Below, one piece after another: positions 12,290-23,065 of a stretch of 64,000 nt of DNA. Each line of letters starts with the position of its first letter. The first letter of the stretch is position 1. This DNA comes from Brasenia schreberi (lineage: Eukaryota; Streptophyta; Magnoliopsida; Nymphaeales; Cabombaceae), in assembly GCA_036023115.1 (NCBI GenBank), contig JAYKKT010000061.1:16370501-16434500 (forward strand), given 5' to 3'. Under the pieces are notes generated by a model that made no database searches, was not told where the DNA came from, and worked only from the letters and a program-made list of their open reading frames with translations. Position numbers and translations under genes: made by a program.

Positions 12290-12834
12290 AAGTGCAGTTG
12301 CTCATTTTATGAAGCTTCATAAGGTAAGTTGCTTAATCCTTTGATGTTGAATTATCTGGTAAGTTTTCTCTTAGTGACTTACCAAATTAAACATCATTAC
12401 TTACCAAATCGAGCATTACTTTCTTTTTGCATGGATAACACCGACTTTCCTTCCTAGATGCCGATCTTCTGTTCTGGGCATCGACTTTCCTTCTTGAACG
12501 TCGGCTTTCCTTTCTAACAGCTGAAACTAAAAATGTTAGGTTACCTTATCTAACAATGCTTAAATTGGTAGATGCTCAGACGTTGCTTTTTGGTTAATGC
12601 CATCTCTCCTTTTCGGGGAATTTACCTTTTTTCAGTTTGAGTTTTATATATAGAAGGTTTCAAACACTTTATGTAAAAAAAACATTTTATATTTGAAAAC
12701 ATCAAATTTAATGAAATCTTCAAATATTATTTTGGAAAAGCATTGGATTTCATTCCCAGTTTTTGTTTGCAAGGGTGACCTACTTTTGCTCCGTGAGTCA
12801 GTCTATAACCACCTGGACTATTTAACCCTTTTAA

Positions 12835-12975
12835 TGAGTGTAGGGTATCAAACCACTTTAACCACTTCAGTAGGTGTAGGGTATCAAATCACTTTAACCA
12901 CTTCAATGAGTGTAGAGTATCAAACCACTTTAACCACTTTAACGGGTGTAAGGTATTGAACCACTTTAATCCTGG
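12835..12975. repeat. tandem array, period about 36 bp, about 4 units
   Basis: Units of the type GAGTGTAGGGTATCAAACCACTTTAACCACTT repeat at about 12836, 12873, 12909 and 12945 with small changes. It lies inside the lone LTR. Confidence 0.85.
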
Positions 12976-13432
12976 GTATTAGGTATCGGAATGAGACTAT
13001 TCTCGATTGGACGAATTTATGAGGTCTGATTTGAATTTAATTTGTTTTTTAATATCAGAGGTTTTAGAATTTTATAAATTTATTAATTTGCAAACATTTT
13101 TTGGTTTGATTCTCAATGTTTTCTTTTTCATTTGTTTCTTTAAAGAAAAATTGTTTGAAATCATTTTTCCTTAAAAGGTAATCATTTAAAAAGGCATAAT
13201 CCTACCAATTTGGTCATGAGGGCAAAATAATCATTTTTATAAAATTTTGTCCAAATTTGATTTTTTTGAAAGTGATGCAATATATCATCATTTTGAGGTT
13301 GCTAAAAAATTTTGATACCAAAATGAGTTCATTTGATGTGTTCTTATTTAAAAACTAAAAGTTGACAAAAAAAAACAAAATTTCTAAAACATGAAATTTT
13401 TTTATTTTGAAAAATAAATTTGGGTGTTGACA

Positions 13433-13891
13433 CGGATGAGTCAGCCTTCTCCAGCGTCTCTTCTATGAGCTTTTGGGCTTTTATGCTTCTTATCTCCACT
13501 CTCATGCTTTCAGTCTTGCCGATTTTGTTGTAAACCGCCTGCTTCATCTTCAAACATTTCAACTTAGACTTCAAGTGACACAACAATCTCTCAAAATGAT
13601 TGGCCATCCACTGCTACTGTTGATACCTGCAGTCACTATATCATCAATCAAAGACTAACAAAACGAAAAAAATCTGAGTGTAATGATCATCTTGGCATAA
13701 CATTAAGGCAAAAAAAAAAAACTTACTGAAAAGATGCAGGATAAGGCGATTACTAACAAAATCAGATAGTAGACCAGATGCGCTGCAAAGGAGAAACTAT
13801 TGTAAGCTTGGTTTTTCGGGGATGGAGGTGATCGACTGAATCTTTCCAGGCTAATGGCTACCACTCTTTTAACCATCGATTGCTGAATCAT
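13433..13891 (-). pseudogene. exon-like host sequence on -, possibly a broken gene
   Basis: Two pieces look like plant exons. The first, 13727-13891, starts with an ATG and encodes 55 residues ending in a hydrophobic segment (HLVYYLILLVIALSCIFS); it is followed by a GTAAGT donor. A 100-bp intron ends in TGACTGCAG at 13627. The second piece has a basic, helical frame from a Met at about 13607 (motifs KMKQAVYNKIGKTESMRVEI and AQKLIEETLEKAD) that runs into the lone LTR at 13432. The frame just upstream of that Met reads QQ-stop-QW, as if a CAG had become TAG. Spliced in phase 0, exon 1 instead gives a 66-aa product ending ...VDGQSF. An open stretch of 25 codons at 10611-10688 on - could be a continuation beyond the LTR. 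I do not recognise the protein, and the two exons need not belong together. Confidence 0.35.
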
Positions 13892-16693
13892 GTTGAATTG
13901 GGTAGTATATCAGATATGATTTTTGTGGAGAGACAGGCATTGCTTTTCTGAGGTTCCTATAGTGCCCCAGGCCTTTCCCGCAATAGCTGAGAAGTCCTAC
14001 AGTCAAAAACTCTCTTCTAACGTAAAAGGTTCAGCATTGGCGCAAAGAAAATGCCTATTTGCTGTTGCCATTTAGTGAGAAAGCCAGGCAGGGGTTTGGG
14101 GGAGGTGTCAAGGGGGTTTTCCATTTTTGAATGGGGCATAAGCCGAAGCCAACTGTTGAGCATGGATTCGGCACGTTGATCCTAGAGATAATACTGTCGT
14201 CGTTCGAATCACAGACCTTCCAAGAATGCTTTCTCTGGTTTATAAACAGGAAAGTGCTGAAGTTCTGCTAAAAGCGATTGACACGACGCACAAACTCCTA
14301 GCATCCAAATTCCATCTCACCATATATATATATATACATAATGTAAAGTATACGTACTAAGCAACTACATATATAAACCCTCTAAAAAGGACATTATTTG
14401 CAGTTATTTCTCATGCGGGTATCATAATATTGAGCTACTTGATCTATATGTGGTCAGTTCGGGACTGGCTCAACTGTTTCAACCGAAACCGAATAAGTCG
14501 TGAATTGGTTGGAATTGGAACTAGAGTTCACCTGGTTCGATTCTGGTTCCATCTTTCATGAAACTGGAACCGATGGTTACAAATCGTAGGGTTTGATATT
14601 TAAAAAAAAATCTCATTAAAATTTAAATTAAATTTTTTTGTCAGTTCAAAACGGTTTAGGACTCAACCGAAACTCCCCTACTAGCAGTTCTAGAACCATA
14701 ACCAATCCTGAATTCGATGGTTTGAAATCGTCAATTCTAGTTTATCCGCGACCTGACTCAACCATTTGTGCCACTAAATAATACTACACAGAGATGGAGG
14801 CTAAAATTGAAATTATACATAACAGCAATAATGATTTTGCTTTTCAAAGTCACATGAAACACTGAAGGTTTGGATCTTCTCTTTGAAATGGAATGAAGCG
14901 GATTCATTGTTTAAAATGCCCTATGCCTTTATTGGCTTATTGGATATGGATCACTCTGCAGAAAACAGAGCCCAGGTTGTCACAGATTGAGTTGACAGTC
15001 TCGGTCCCACCATATATGGCCCCATGTGCGTGCCGACACGAAAAGTATATTTATACTGTCATGACTGCGTGTTAATATGATTTTTGTGTGCGTGTGAGAG
15101 AGACAGTATATTGTGAATGGTGTCTTGGATAATATCATGGCATGATACACAATGATACATTCTTTTCCCGTTACAATGTGTTGGCTGGGAGAGAGAGACC
15201 TTCTGTTGACACAGTTGATTCTTGGGGTCACCTGAATTTCAGTCATCAACGGGCATGTCTGAGGGCAGCCCTTGAGAGGGAATCCTCAGGTTCATGCAAT
15301 TCCGTGTACGCGTAGGAATCTTCGAACTAGTACGTCAAGTTATTCTTGGAAGCTTTAAATGGCCTCGATACGGGGGTCTTATCAATACTGGTCATTGTGC
15401 ATTAAAAGAGGAGGAAGAAAAGAAGAAGGCACCAAGAAAAGGACAAGGAAAAGAAAGAAGGCTAGAAAATTTTAACGGAAGAAAGAAAAGTTTGATGCCG
15501 TTCATGCATGCCTCCTGCTCTACTTTCATAGAGTTATTGCGGAGACTCAGGAGCATCTTTTCATGTTCAAGTAGTTCACTTCTTAGATGGCCTCCTCGAC
15601 ATCGGTTTTTCTTTTACAATTGACCCTCCTTCCTTAATGCTGGCATGGTTTCCCTTTCTAGTTTCTGTCAATAGGTATGGAAGCATTTCAGGTGGCTTAC
15701 ATGCTGAGTGCATTAACACCCTGTCCCCCACAACTTCTCTAAGGATGTGATATGAATAAAATTTTGGCTCTTGTGAAGGACCAATATTATAATACAATTT
15801 CTTGAATTTTAAAACTTAAGGGAAATATAGAAATCGGTTCGGGCTTTCACTATGGACCTTCTACTCCCAACAATTAAACCTCAGCTTGTAACTGATAATC
15901 AATCAAGAACAGCAGAACTAGGACAACGCATATGCAATAGAGTAGAGAAATGCAATCTATAGGTGACGGTTCGGCGAAATGTATATAAAATGATTGAATA
16001 CAGGGTGATGTTAATCAATGATGACTTCAAATGCAACTAATTGAAAAAGAAAATGACGAAACTTGGTTATGTAATGGAGAGTATTAATATCCTGTATCAA
16101 TCAAAATCTTGAATGCTGTTGATGATAGGACAAACATAAAATGAGATTTAAATGCAAACTTGTAATTACGTAGGCATGCAAAACCAAACTAACGTATGGA
16201 TGAGAAAACCTAGTTAACAAACAAAGTGACTCAGACCAGATTAGAACTCTCTAACAGTGGAATCGCACAATGCTGCAAATGAATCGCAAATCACCTAGAC
16301 TTCGTGAATCTAAAAGAAGCAGGATATATAGGACAAAGAAAACAATGAGAGGCGATGGCTCAGCTCGTATTTAATGGTGTGGCTGCAAAGGGACTTATAT
16401 ATACTTAGCAAGTAAGTTGTCTTAACAGACGTATACGCCAATGAATATCGAATTCTGTACACTAAACTGAAGATGGCTAAAGAGTAATACTCTTCAACAT
16501 AGGGAAGCTATGAAACTGAATTTAAATATGGCAGACACCATACTTCCCCCACAACACGTAGTTATTGCAGAGGGGATCTGACTCTCAGCGTAGGACAAAA
16601 AGGAAGAACCTGATGATGAACCCAAGAATCAAAAAGTCGGTTTTCTGCACCATGGAAGCTTCTCAGGCTGTTACCGTTCATTAGCACCACCAT

Positions 16694-16759
<66 letters not shown>

Positions 16760-17640
16760 CTCTATATTTGTCACTCAAAGGGATGCTACATGATTTTTTG
16801 ATGGCTTTCATTGCTGGAAGGCCTCTCTGTATATGGTAGAGGGCTGGTTACAAGATAGATACAGGAGGTTTCAATATGATAAATCTTTTAAAGATGAACT
16901 CAACCTTCTTCAGCATTAAGCAAATCTAATTAAGTCTCAACAATTCACTTCCAAAAATCGGATTTTCCTCCCAAAAATCAGATTTATCAACTTCCTTACC
17001 CACATCTCTTCAATTTTTTGAACCCGTACAATTCCTGGCCACCCTCTTGTTGAACGAGGCTTCCTTGTGAATCATTCAGTTACCTCACATAATCAACGAT
17101 TAATAACCTTCATTTTGCTTTTGTTTCCTTGCAAAACCTAACCAGAATCGTCCACATGCATTACTTCTTACAGAAAATGGTCACCTTGGTTGTTAAAAGT
17201 ATATGTACGTACATACTCCAAGCTGTTGGAGCTTTCACGCTGCCTTTTATTGATCCAGCTGGTTGTGGAAGATTTGCAGGATTATCCACACCTGACCACC
17301 TTTATTGTTTCAAGTTACTGCGTAGTGACGGCAAATGAAGACTTACGGGTAGATGCTTCATGATCCAGAATGATGCACCATCATTGAATGGCGAATTGAA
17401 CTGGATTGGGCTTCTCATCTTTATCTTCCAATACTTCAAAACCAAACCCCACGAATGTGCTTCGTTTGGATCGGCTTCCATCGAGTTCCATCCTTTTGAG
17501 TTTAATTTTCCAAAATTTAACATTGAAGGCTTCATTTCACATATTTTAGAATGTATCATCTCTCATAGAAAAAAGGGGTTTATTGATGTTCTCTTTAGAA
17601 TTTTAATTATATGCGAGGAAATTTAGATAGAAAATTGACT
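13892..17640. other. intergenic, simple repeats only
   Basis: Contains a TA run (14321-14338), a GAACC/AAACCG-rich block (14450-14760) like the one in the tetraspanin intron, a purine-rich tract (15400-15495) and a long GA run (16696-16753). Open frames here (such as 15294-15623 on + and 17360-17626 on +) have biased composition and no recognisable domain. No gene is supported. Confidence 0.55.
16696..16753. repeat. AG microsatellite, about 29 units
   Basis: Uninterrupted AG dinucleotide run of 58 bp. Confidence 0.98.
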
Positions 17641-17775
17641 TCTATCAATTTCAATCTTTTTATGATAGTTTTAATGGGGCAGAAAATTTGTTTAGAAGTT
17701 ACCCGAAAACGGTTGGAGATTCATTGCTTCTGGCGACGTGCTTCAGCGTTTTCCGTCCTGTAGCGTCTGTTCACT

Positions 17776-18050
17776 TGAAAAGTTTGCAGCGGAAGTTGTT
17801 TATGTTTGAGGTTTCCACACAGGGGTTTATTGAGAGAGGAACTCGGTTTGTTTTCTTTTCTCAGGCTATTTCATCGTATATGTTCTGTATCAATTGCTTC
17901 GTTTAAATAGGCAGCATACTCCCCCCTCTTCTCGGATTTCCCTCCTGCGGCTTTCCTCATCTAGAGCGTTATCCAGAGCATTATCAAAAATCTTGATAAC
18001 ATCCTCTGGTTATGATCTTTCCTTATCCAAGATACAGGTAACGGTCTGCA
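17776..18050 (-). repeat. copia D 3' LTR-like repeat (core 275 bp)
   Basis: From TGAAAAGTTTGCAGCGGAAG to GATACAGGTAACGGTCTGCA it aligns with 47627-47901 at equal length. Weaker similarity extends left to about 17667 (ATGGGGCAGAA, also at about 47541). The exact LTR ends are uncertain. On its right it abuts a truncated RNase H frame, so the polypurine tract and RNase H end are missing. Confidence 0.7.
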
Positions 18051-18590
18051 TTGTTATCACAGTAAATAACAACTGGCTCGTCGGTTATTTTCAACTTCAA
18101 ATCTCTTATGAAGCGACTTATCCAAACAGCACTTGTTGCAGCCATACAACATGCTACATACTCAGCTTCCTGTATATGCAATGCTACACAGCCCTGTTTC
18201 TTATATGTCTAAGAAACATCACCACCTCCAAATAAGAATATTTATCCCGAGGTTGATTTGTTGTCATCTTTGCTCCCAGCAAAGTCAACGTCTGAGTATC
18301 CTACTACTTTCAGTTCATCTGCTTGAAAACACAGTTTCAAGTCTTTTGTTCCTTTCAGATATCTTAAAATTCTTTTCACAACTACCCAATGCTGCCAACT
18401 AGGATTACTTTGATATCTACTTACAAGACCAACAGCAAAGCTGATATCAGGTCTTGTACACAACATAACATACATCAAGCTACCAACCGCTTGTGCATAA
18501 GGAACATTAGGCTAATCGTTTCCTTCACCGGGTAATTAGCCTTACTCAATTTGACCCCTTTTGCAACAGGTGTATCTACAGACTTGCATT
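18051..18590 (-). pseudogene. copia D RT end and RNase H fragment
   Basis: On - the frame reads DTPVAKGVKL..., then MMYVMLCTRPDISFAVGLVS, SWQHWVVVKRILRYLKGT and DFAGSKDDNKSTSG, the standard RT/RNase H linker and RNase H start of copia elements. It continues in pieces to an ATSAVWISRFIRDLKL-type segment and ends at VIYCDNN, directly against the LTR repeat. Several frame breaks are present. It is the missing 3' part of the pol gene at 43853-46300. Confidence 0.85.
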
Positions 18591-21500
18591 TGTAAACACC
18601 CCAAAATCAAATGATTTCCAAAACAAACACCTGGTTTGTAAAACCATTTCAAAACCAATTTTAAACTTTCGAAAACCCAGGAGTTCCAAAGTTTTAAACT
18701 TTTGTCAAAAACTCTTTCAAAATATAGGTTTCTTAAACTCGGGCCAAGTCCAAATCTTGTAAAGTAGCCAAAGCATGCAAGTGGAGTTTGATCGAAAAGC
18801 AGCTCCAAAAGCAGGTCAAAAGCCCAGAATTCAGCACAGCTTGATGAAAGCAGGACTAAAAAGCAAAAGAAGAACCCATGCCAGAAGCAGATTTTAGTAC
18901 CAAAATATGAAATGCAAAGCTAAAGCACCTAACAAAACCATCAGAAACCCAAACCCAAGCTAGAAATTCCAGAAATCAGACGAAACGAAGTCCAGAAGGT
19001 GAGAAGATGATCGGACAAGAAGGTTGAGAAAAACCCAGCCCAAGATGGAGCACTGATGAAGTCAGGGCCCGTGAAAACCGCCCGTCTCAAAACGCTAAGA
19101 AGGACTGAAGAAACAAAAATTTAGATTGGATTTGGACATAAATATCCAAATCCAAATCCAAATAGTGTTCTTAGGAGAGAGAATAAAGTAAGAGAGAGAA
19201 GATTGGTGGGCTTGACTTTGTCAAGTGGGTTAGCCATACGGGCTTAGTCAAAGGAGAGATGGGCTCAAGCCATGTGAGTTTGACCTAACCTAGGGCTACA
19301 CCAATATGAAGGACGGCTAGACTTTGATCAAGACGTGGGCTGCACAAGGTGGACCGGCTCCAAGAGGTAGGTCTCTCAACCTAACCTTAACCTAGTCACT
19401 AAACCTAACCCAAAACTAGCCTAGACTTAGCCCTTTTGACCAAACCAACTCCATTTAACCCCCTAGCTGGAGCACTCTCACCCCAAACCGACCTATCCAT
19501 ATGTCCCAACCGACCTACCCTTTTGAACAAAACCGACCCACTTAGACCTAGCCCAGCCACCCCAAAACCAACCTAAACTAAACCTAGTCTAACTCCCTAA
19601 CTGAGTGCACCTTGCACTCGGTTTATGCCTAGATCGCACCCTTAGCCCAACCACCTCATTCCCTCAAACCTACCCACTCACCTAACTAGTCTTGCTACCC
19701 AGCATGCACCTTGTGCAGTGCCCAGCCACACGCCAACAGCTTCTCGCCTGCCATCTTCCCACGACTCACCCTGCCCGCTGCACACCACAGCTCCCAGCTG
19801 CCGCACACACCCGACCGCACCATCCCACAGCCTGCCACCTTCCCGCGCCAATACGTCCCAGCCATACCTTGCTTCACAACCCCACTGCACTCCAACAGCA
19901 TATCCTGCCACTCCGCATCACCCACCCCATACCAGCCACATCCCGACCAGCACCCTTCAACCTGCCACTCCCTGTCAGCCAGCACCCGGCTTGCACCCTG
20001 TGCAGCACACTTGCCACAGCCGCACCCCGCGCCTCACCTGTCCCACGCCCTTGCCATAGCCGCATCAACATGCCCTTGCCACAGCCGACTCCCAGCACCT
20101 GTCCCAGCCAGCACCCTACACCAATACCCCACGTCCCAGCCATCTCCCTAGCGCCACACATCCTCCAACCTGCTGACCCACACCAAGCTCCCGCACCACA
20201 TCATCTGTGACACCCCAGCCCACCTTAGCCATGACCCACCTAAGCCGCCTATCCCACTTGACCAAACACACCCCCACAACCCAGCCCATCCTAAGCCATA
20301 AAGTACTTGGCTGCCCCCAAGTGAACCCAAAACCTAAACTCTCATGTCAAAACCCACCTAGGGAGACCTATCTCATGGTTGCCAAGGAGGACGGACCCGA
20401 GCAACTTGAGAGGCAAAACCGACCACTCGTAAGTGTTTATTTACGTTTGGTTTTACATTACTCGCCTAAATTAAATTCAATTCGATACGGGGTTGTAATA
20501 ATAGAGCGAAGTCTCCCCCAAAATGTAATATTTGTGCTTGATATATATCCACACACGTGCACTTGAGCCTTCTCGCTCTTAATTGCACAGAAAGGACACC
20601 CACGTGCATTTGAGCCTTTCCGCTCTTATATTGCACACACACATTGAGCCTTTCCGCTCTTAAGCTAAAGTATATATTTCAATTCAGGTATTTACTTTAG
20701 TGAAAGCTGTGTGAGTTGCAATTCAATTCGGATATTTACATTCAAGTCGTGTGAGTTGTCATTTAAATTCCACACTTACACACACATGCATTGAGCATTT
20801 CTACTATTAAGCTAAAGTATATATTTCAATTTGGGTATTTACTTTAGTGAAAGCTGTGTGAGTTGTCATTTCAATTTCACACAAGAAGCACACAAAAGCA
20901 CTCGAGCCTTTCCGCTCTCCACTCTCACACACATTGAGCCTTGTCACTCTCCACTCTCATACACATTGAGCCTTGTCGCTCTTAGGATATAACATATTTA
21001 TATACTTTCAAGTTGTGTGAGTTTACTTCACATCGAGTTGCATTTCTCTTTGTGTGGATTTACATTAAGTCACGTGAGTTGCTTTAGATTTCAGGTATTT
21101 ACATTTGTGAAAGTTGCGTGAGTTGCACTTCAATTTTGGGTATTTACATTTGTGAAAGTTGTATGAGTTGTCCTTTCAATTTGAGTCTAGCTCACATCAT
21201 CATCTCAAAACCCGAAAATATTTCTTGCATCTTTGCATTCGTTAGCTTTTAAAGATGCCCCGAATCTATGCACAAACCACATTGAAAATAGGCCACATGT
21301 ACGCACACATATCAGGCCTAAAATAGCTAAAACTCTAAAGACTTAGGTTCATCCAAAGTCGCAATAAAACTTGCAAACTAGGCATACATCGAATTCTTCG
21401 AACACTGGTATTTTTCAAAGTTTTGTAAAAATGAAGTTTTAAGTGTTTAAACTGACCCTTGAGCATCGGTTCAAGAAGGTTTTAAACGAAAAGATCCCGC

Positions 21501-21646
21501 TTTCTCACAATCTCCTAAAAGTCAGAATATTTTCAAAAACTTCACTAGTTTGAGTAAGCTAGCTGGCGCGCCCATAGAAATGACGTAGACACGAAAAGGT
21601 TCATTTTCGGTCTCAAGAATCAGGAGTGAAAATTTTCATGTTTACA
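18591..21646 (+). repeat. gypsy A 5' LTR, 3056 bp
   Basis: TG...CA ends with TGTAAACACC and TGTTTACA. Modules in order: a GGATTTGG inverted repeat at 19126-19155; a C-rich, G-poor low-complexity part (about 19370-20280) with CCTAAC-like runs; a conserved block from AAGTACTTGGCTGCCCCCAAG; an array of GAGC-loop-GCTC stem-loops (20565-20981) separated by TGTGTGAGTTG-type segments; then a unique 3' end. Against its 3' partner (42560-42840) I count roughly 15-20 differences in about 290 bp, mostly C/T or G/A, so the insertion is old. Confidence 0.9.
20565..20981 (+). repeat. stem-loop array in LTR A
   Basis: Seven or more units of GAGC + 6-nt loop + GCTC: 20565-20578, 20612-20625, 20646-20659, 20904-20917 and 20968-20981 are intact; those at 20793 and 20936 are decayed on the right arm. 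Most are preceded by an ACA(C)ATTGAGC context and followed by TTA. Matching arrays are present in LTRs B and C. Confidence 0.8.
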
Positions 21647-21648
21647 GA

Positions 21649-21668
21649 TTTGGCACGCCCGATAGGAC
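21649..21668 (+). other. gypsy A primer-binding site
   Basis: Three bases after the LTR end, TTTGGCACGCCCGATAGGAC begins with the TGG expected opposite the tRNA CCA end. It is the same type as the site of element E (TTTGGCACACTCGGTGGGAC). The tRNA species cannot be named with confidence. Confidence 0.7.
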
Positions 21669-21777
21669 TCGGGTATTAAAACTTCGATTAAACAAAAAAA
21701 CTCTGCAAAAGTTTTCCAAAAAATGTTTAAAATTTTCACTTATTTACATTTGTAGGATTTCAAACTTTTGTTGAGTC

Positions 21778-23065
21778 ATGTCTAGTTCAGGCTCCAACAA
21801 AGTGATTAGCCGAGCCTCGCGCTCATCAAGTTCCCTTTCAAAAAAGATTTCAAAATCTCAACTCAAATGCAAAAAAGAAGAGTTAGAAAACTTGCATAGG
21901 GAATTCGAGGTTAAGATTGACGCAAGAACCCTTAGCCAAGAGGTTGAGGTGGCCGACTCTTGCTCGTCACATGGCGAACCCGCGAAAGCCAAGAAAAGAC
22001 CTACCAAGACCAAAAAACCCAAGAAAACCTCCGCAATGGAGGGGGACCAATGTCACGATTCCTTCACACTGAAGGATCGCAAAGCCCTTCAACAACTATT
22101 GAAAGGGCAAAACAAAGAAAAGAAATCGTACGCCCTGTCTGACTTCCTTCTTTCAGATTATGAAACAAACAGTGACGATGACATACCGAATTTCCATCGG
22201 TATGATGGCATGGGAATTCTAGATCCCACTTGCAACTCTTATCACGCAGAGCCCATAAAAAGAAAAAGGACTCTGCCAAATGGATTTATTAGTTCCCCCT
22301 TTCCCTCAAGGGTACTACTTCAAAATGGCTTGCTTCCTACGACTTAAGCCAGTTTGCTACTTTTGAAGAGTTAGCAAATAGCTTTATGTAAAGATTTTCG
22401 CACAACGTGGAAGTAACGCCCACATTGAACACCTTGAGGGACAGAAGACAAGCTTCAAATGAAGATGTACATGCTCCTTGGGCAAATAAAAGAGCCCATC
22501 TCCGAAGGATGTGCAGTAATGCTCATCCTCGAAAATTTTAAAATGGAGATAAAAACTCTTCTTTCATTGCATGAGATTTCTACCTTTCACAAGTTAATAA
22601 AGAAGGCTTCTTTGTTTGAAACCAATCTGAAAAAGGGAGTCTATGACGACTTGTGGAAGGAAAAAATACTTCCAAAAATAAGATTTGAAAAACTCAGAAC
22701 TTACGGGCCACCCATGGCGGACAAAGGGGTAAAACCCCAAAAGATTGCAAATGTCCGAGTGGAGTCAAACCCGACGGGCACTTCAAAGAAGCTCGAACAA
22801 AAAAATGAAAAATTTTAAAAAACTTTTGAAAAACGGGAGTATACCCCACTGGGGCAACCTGTCTCGGAGGTCCTAGATCTCCTACTCGCCTAAGGTTTGG
22901 TGATACTCCCAGAAATTCCCGAGGGGATCTCGCCAAAAGGGAGGTTTTTGAACAGGTATTGCAAGTATCATCGGCTCAAAGGCCATGATACGAACAAATG
23001 CTTTTCCCTTTTAAACAAAATTGAAAACTTGATAGAGCAGGGTCGGCTCTAGGTCACTAAAGAAC
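21778..23065 (+). pseudogene. gypsy A gag, frameshifted
   Basis: The first frame (21778-22347) begins with a Ser-rich basic segment and ends ...PSRVLLQNG; capsid-like sequence resumes in other frames (FATFEELANS near 22345, then KEPISEGCAVMLILENFKME and LHEISTFHKLIKKASLFE, 22459-22818). A zinc knuckle of the form C-x2-H-x4-H-x4-C (CKYHRLKGHDTNKC) is intact at 22960-23001. A stop follows at about 23050. The order matches gag of Tat-type elements. Confidence 0.8.

Larger units (their letters stand above)
10689..13432 (-). mobile_element. lone LTR of gypsy family E, reversed, about 2.7 kb
   Basis: Its left end (TGGTAGACG..., reading as the LTR 3' end on -) and right end (...TTTGGGTGTTGACA, i.e. 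TGTCAACACCC on -) match the ends of the LTR at 58471-60296. Inner landmarks match too: TTACTCAAACTAACAA near 10756, AAAACATAAACTGGTT near 10974, GAGACATGAGCTCCTTAATTA near 11792 and a long CT-rich run (11930-11985). It is longer than the other copy because of tandem repeats. No internal element sequence flanks it, so it is probably a solo LTR. I could not see a clean target duplication (TCCTT left, CGGAT right), so a flanking deletion is possible. Confidence 0.75.

Noticed and set aside
15294..15623. 109-codon frame on +
   Set aside because: Lys/Glu-rich because of a purine tract; no domain, no splice structure.
19692..20566. Long overlapping open frames on both strands rich in Pro, His, Thr and Ser
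   Set aside because: They lie in the C-rich low-complexity module of LTR A, where stop codons are rare for compositional reasons. The frames are not conserved between LTR copies.
20565..20981. CRISPR-like array
   Set aside because: Repeat units are too short and imperfect, spacers are themselves related, and the setting is a plant LTR.
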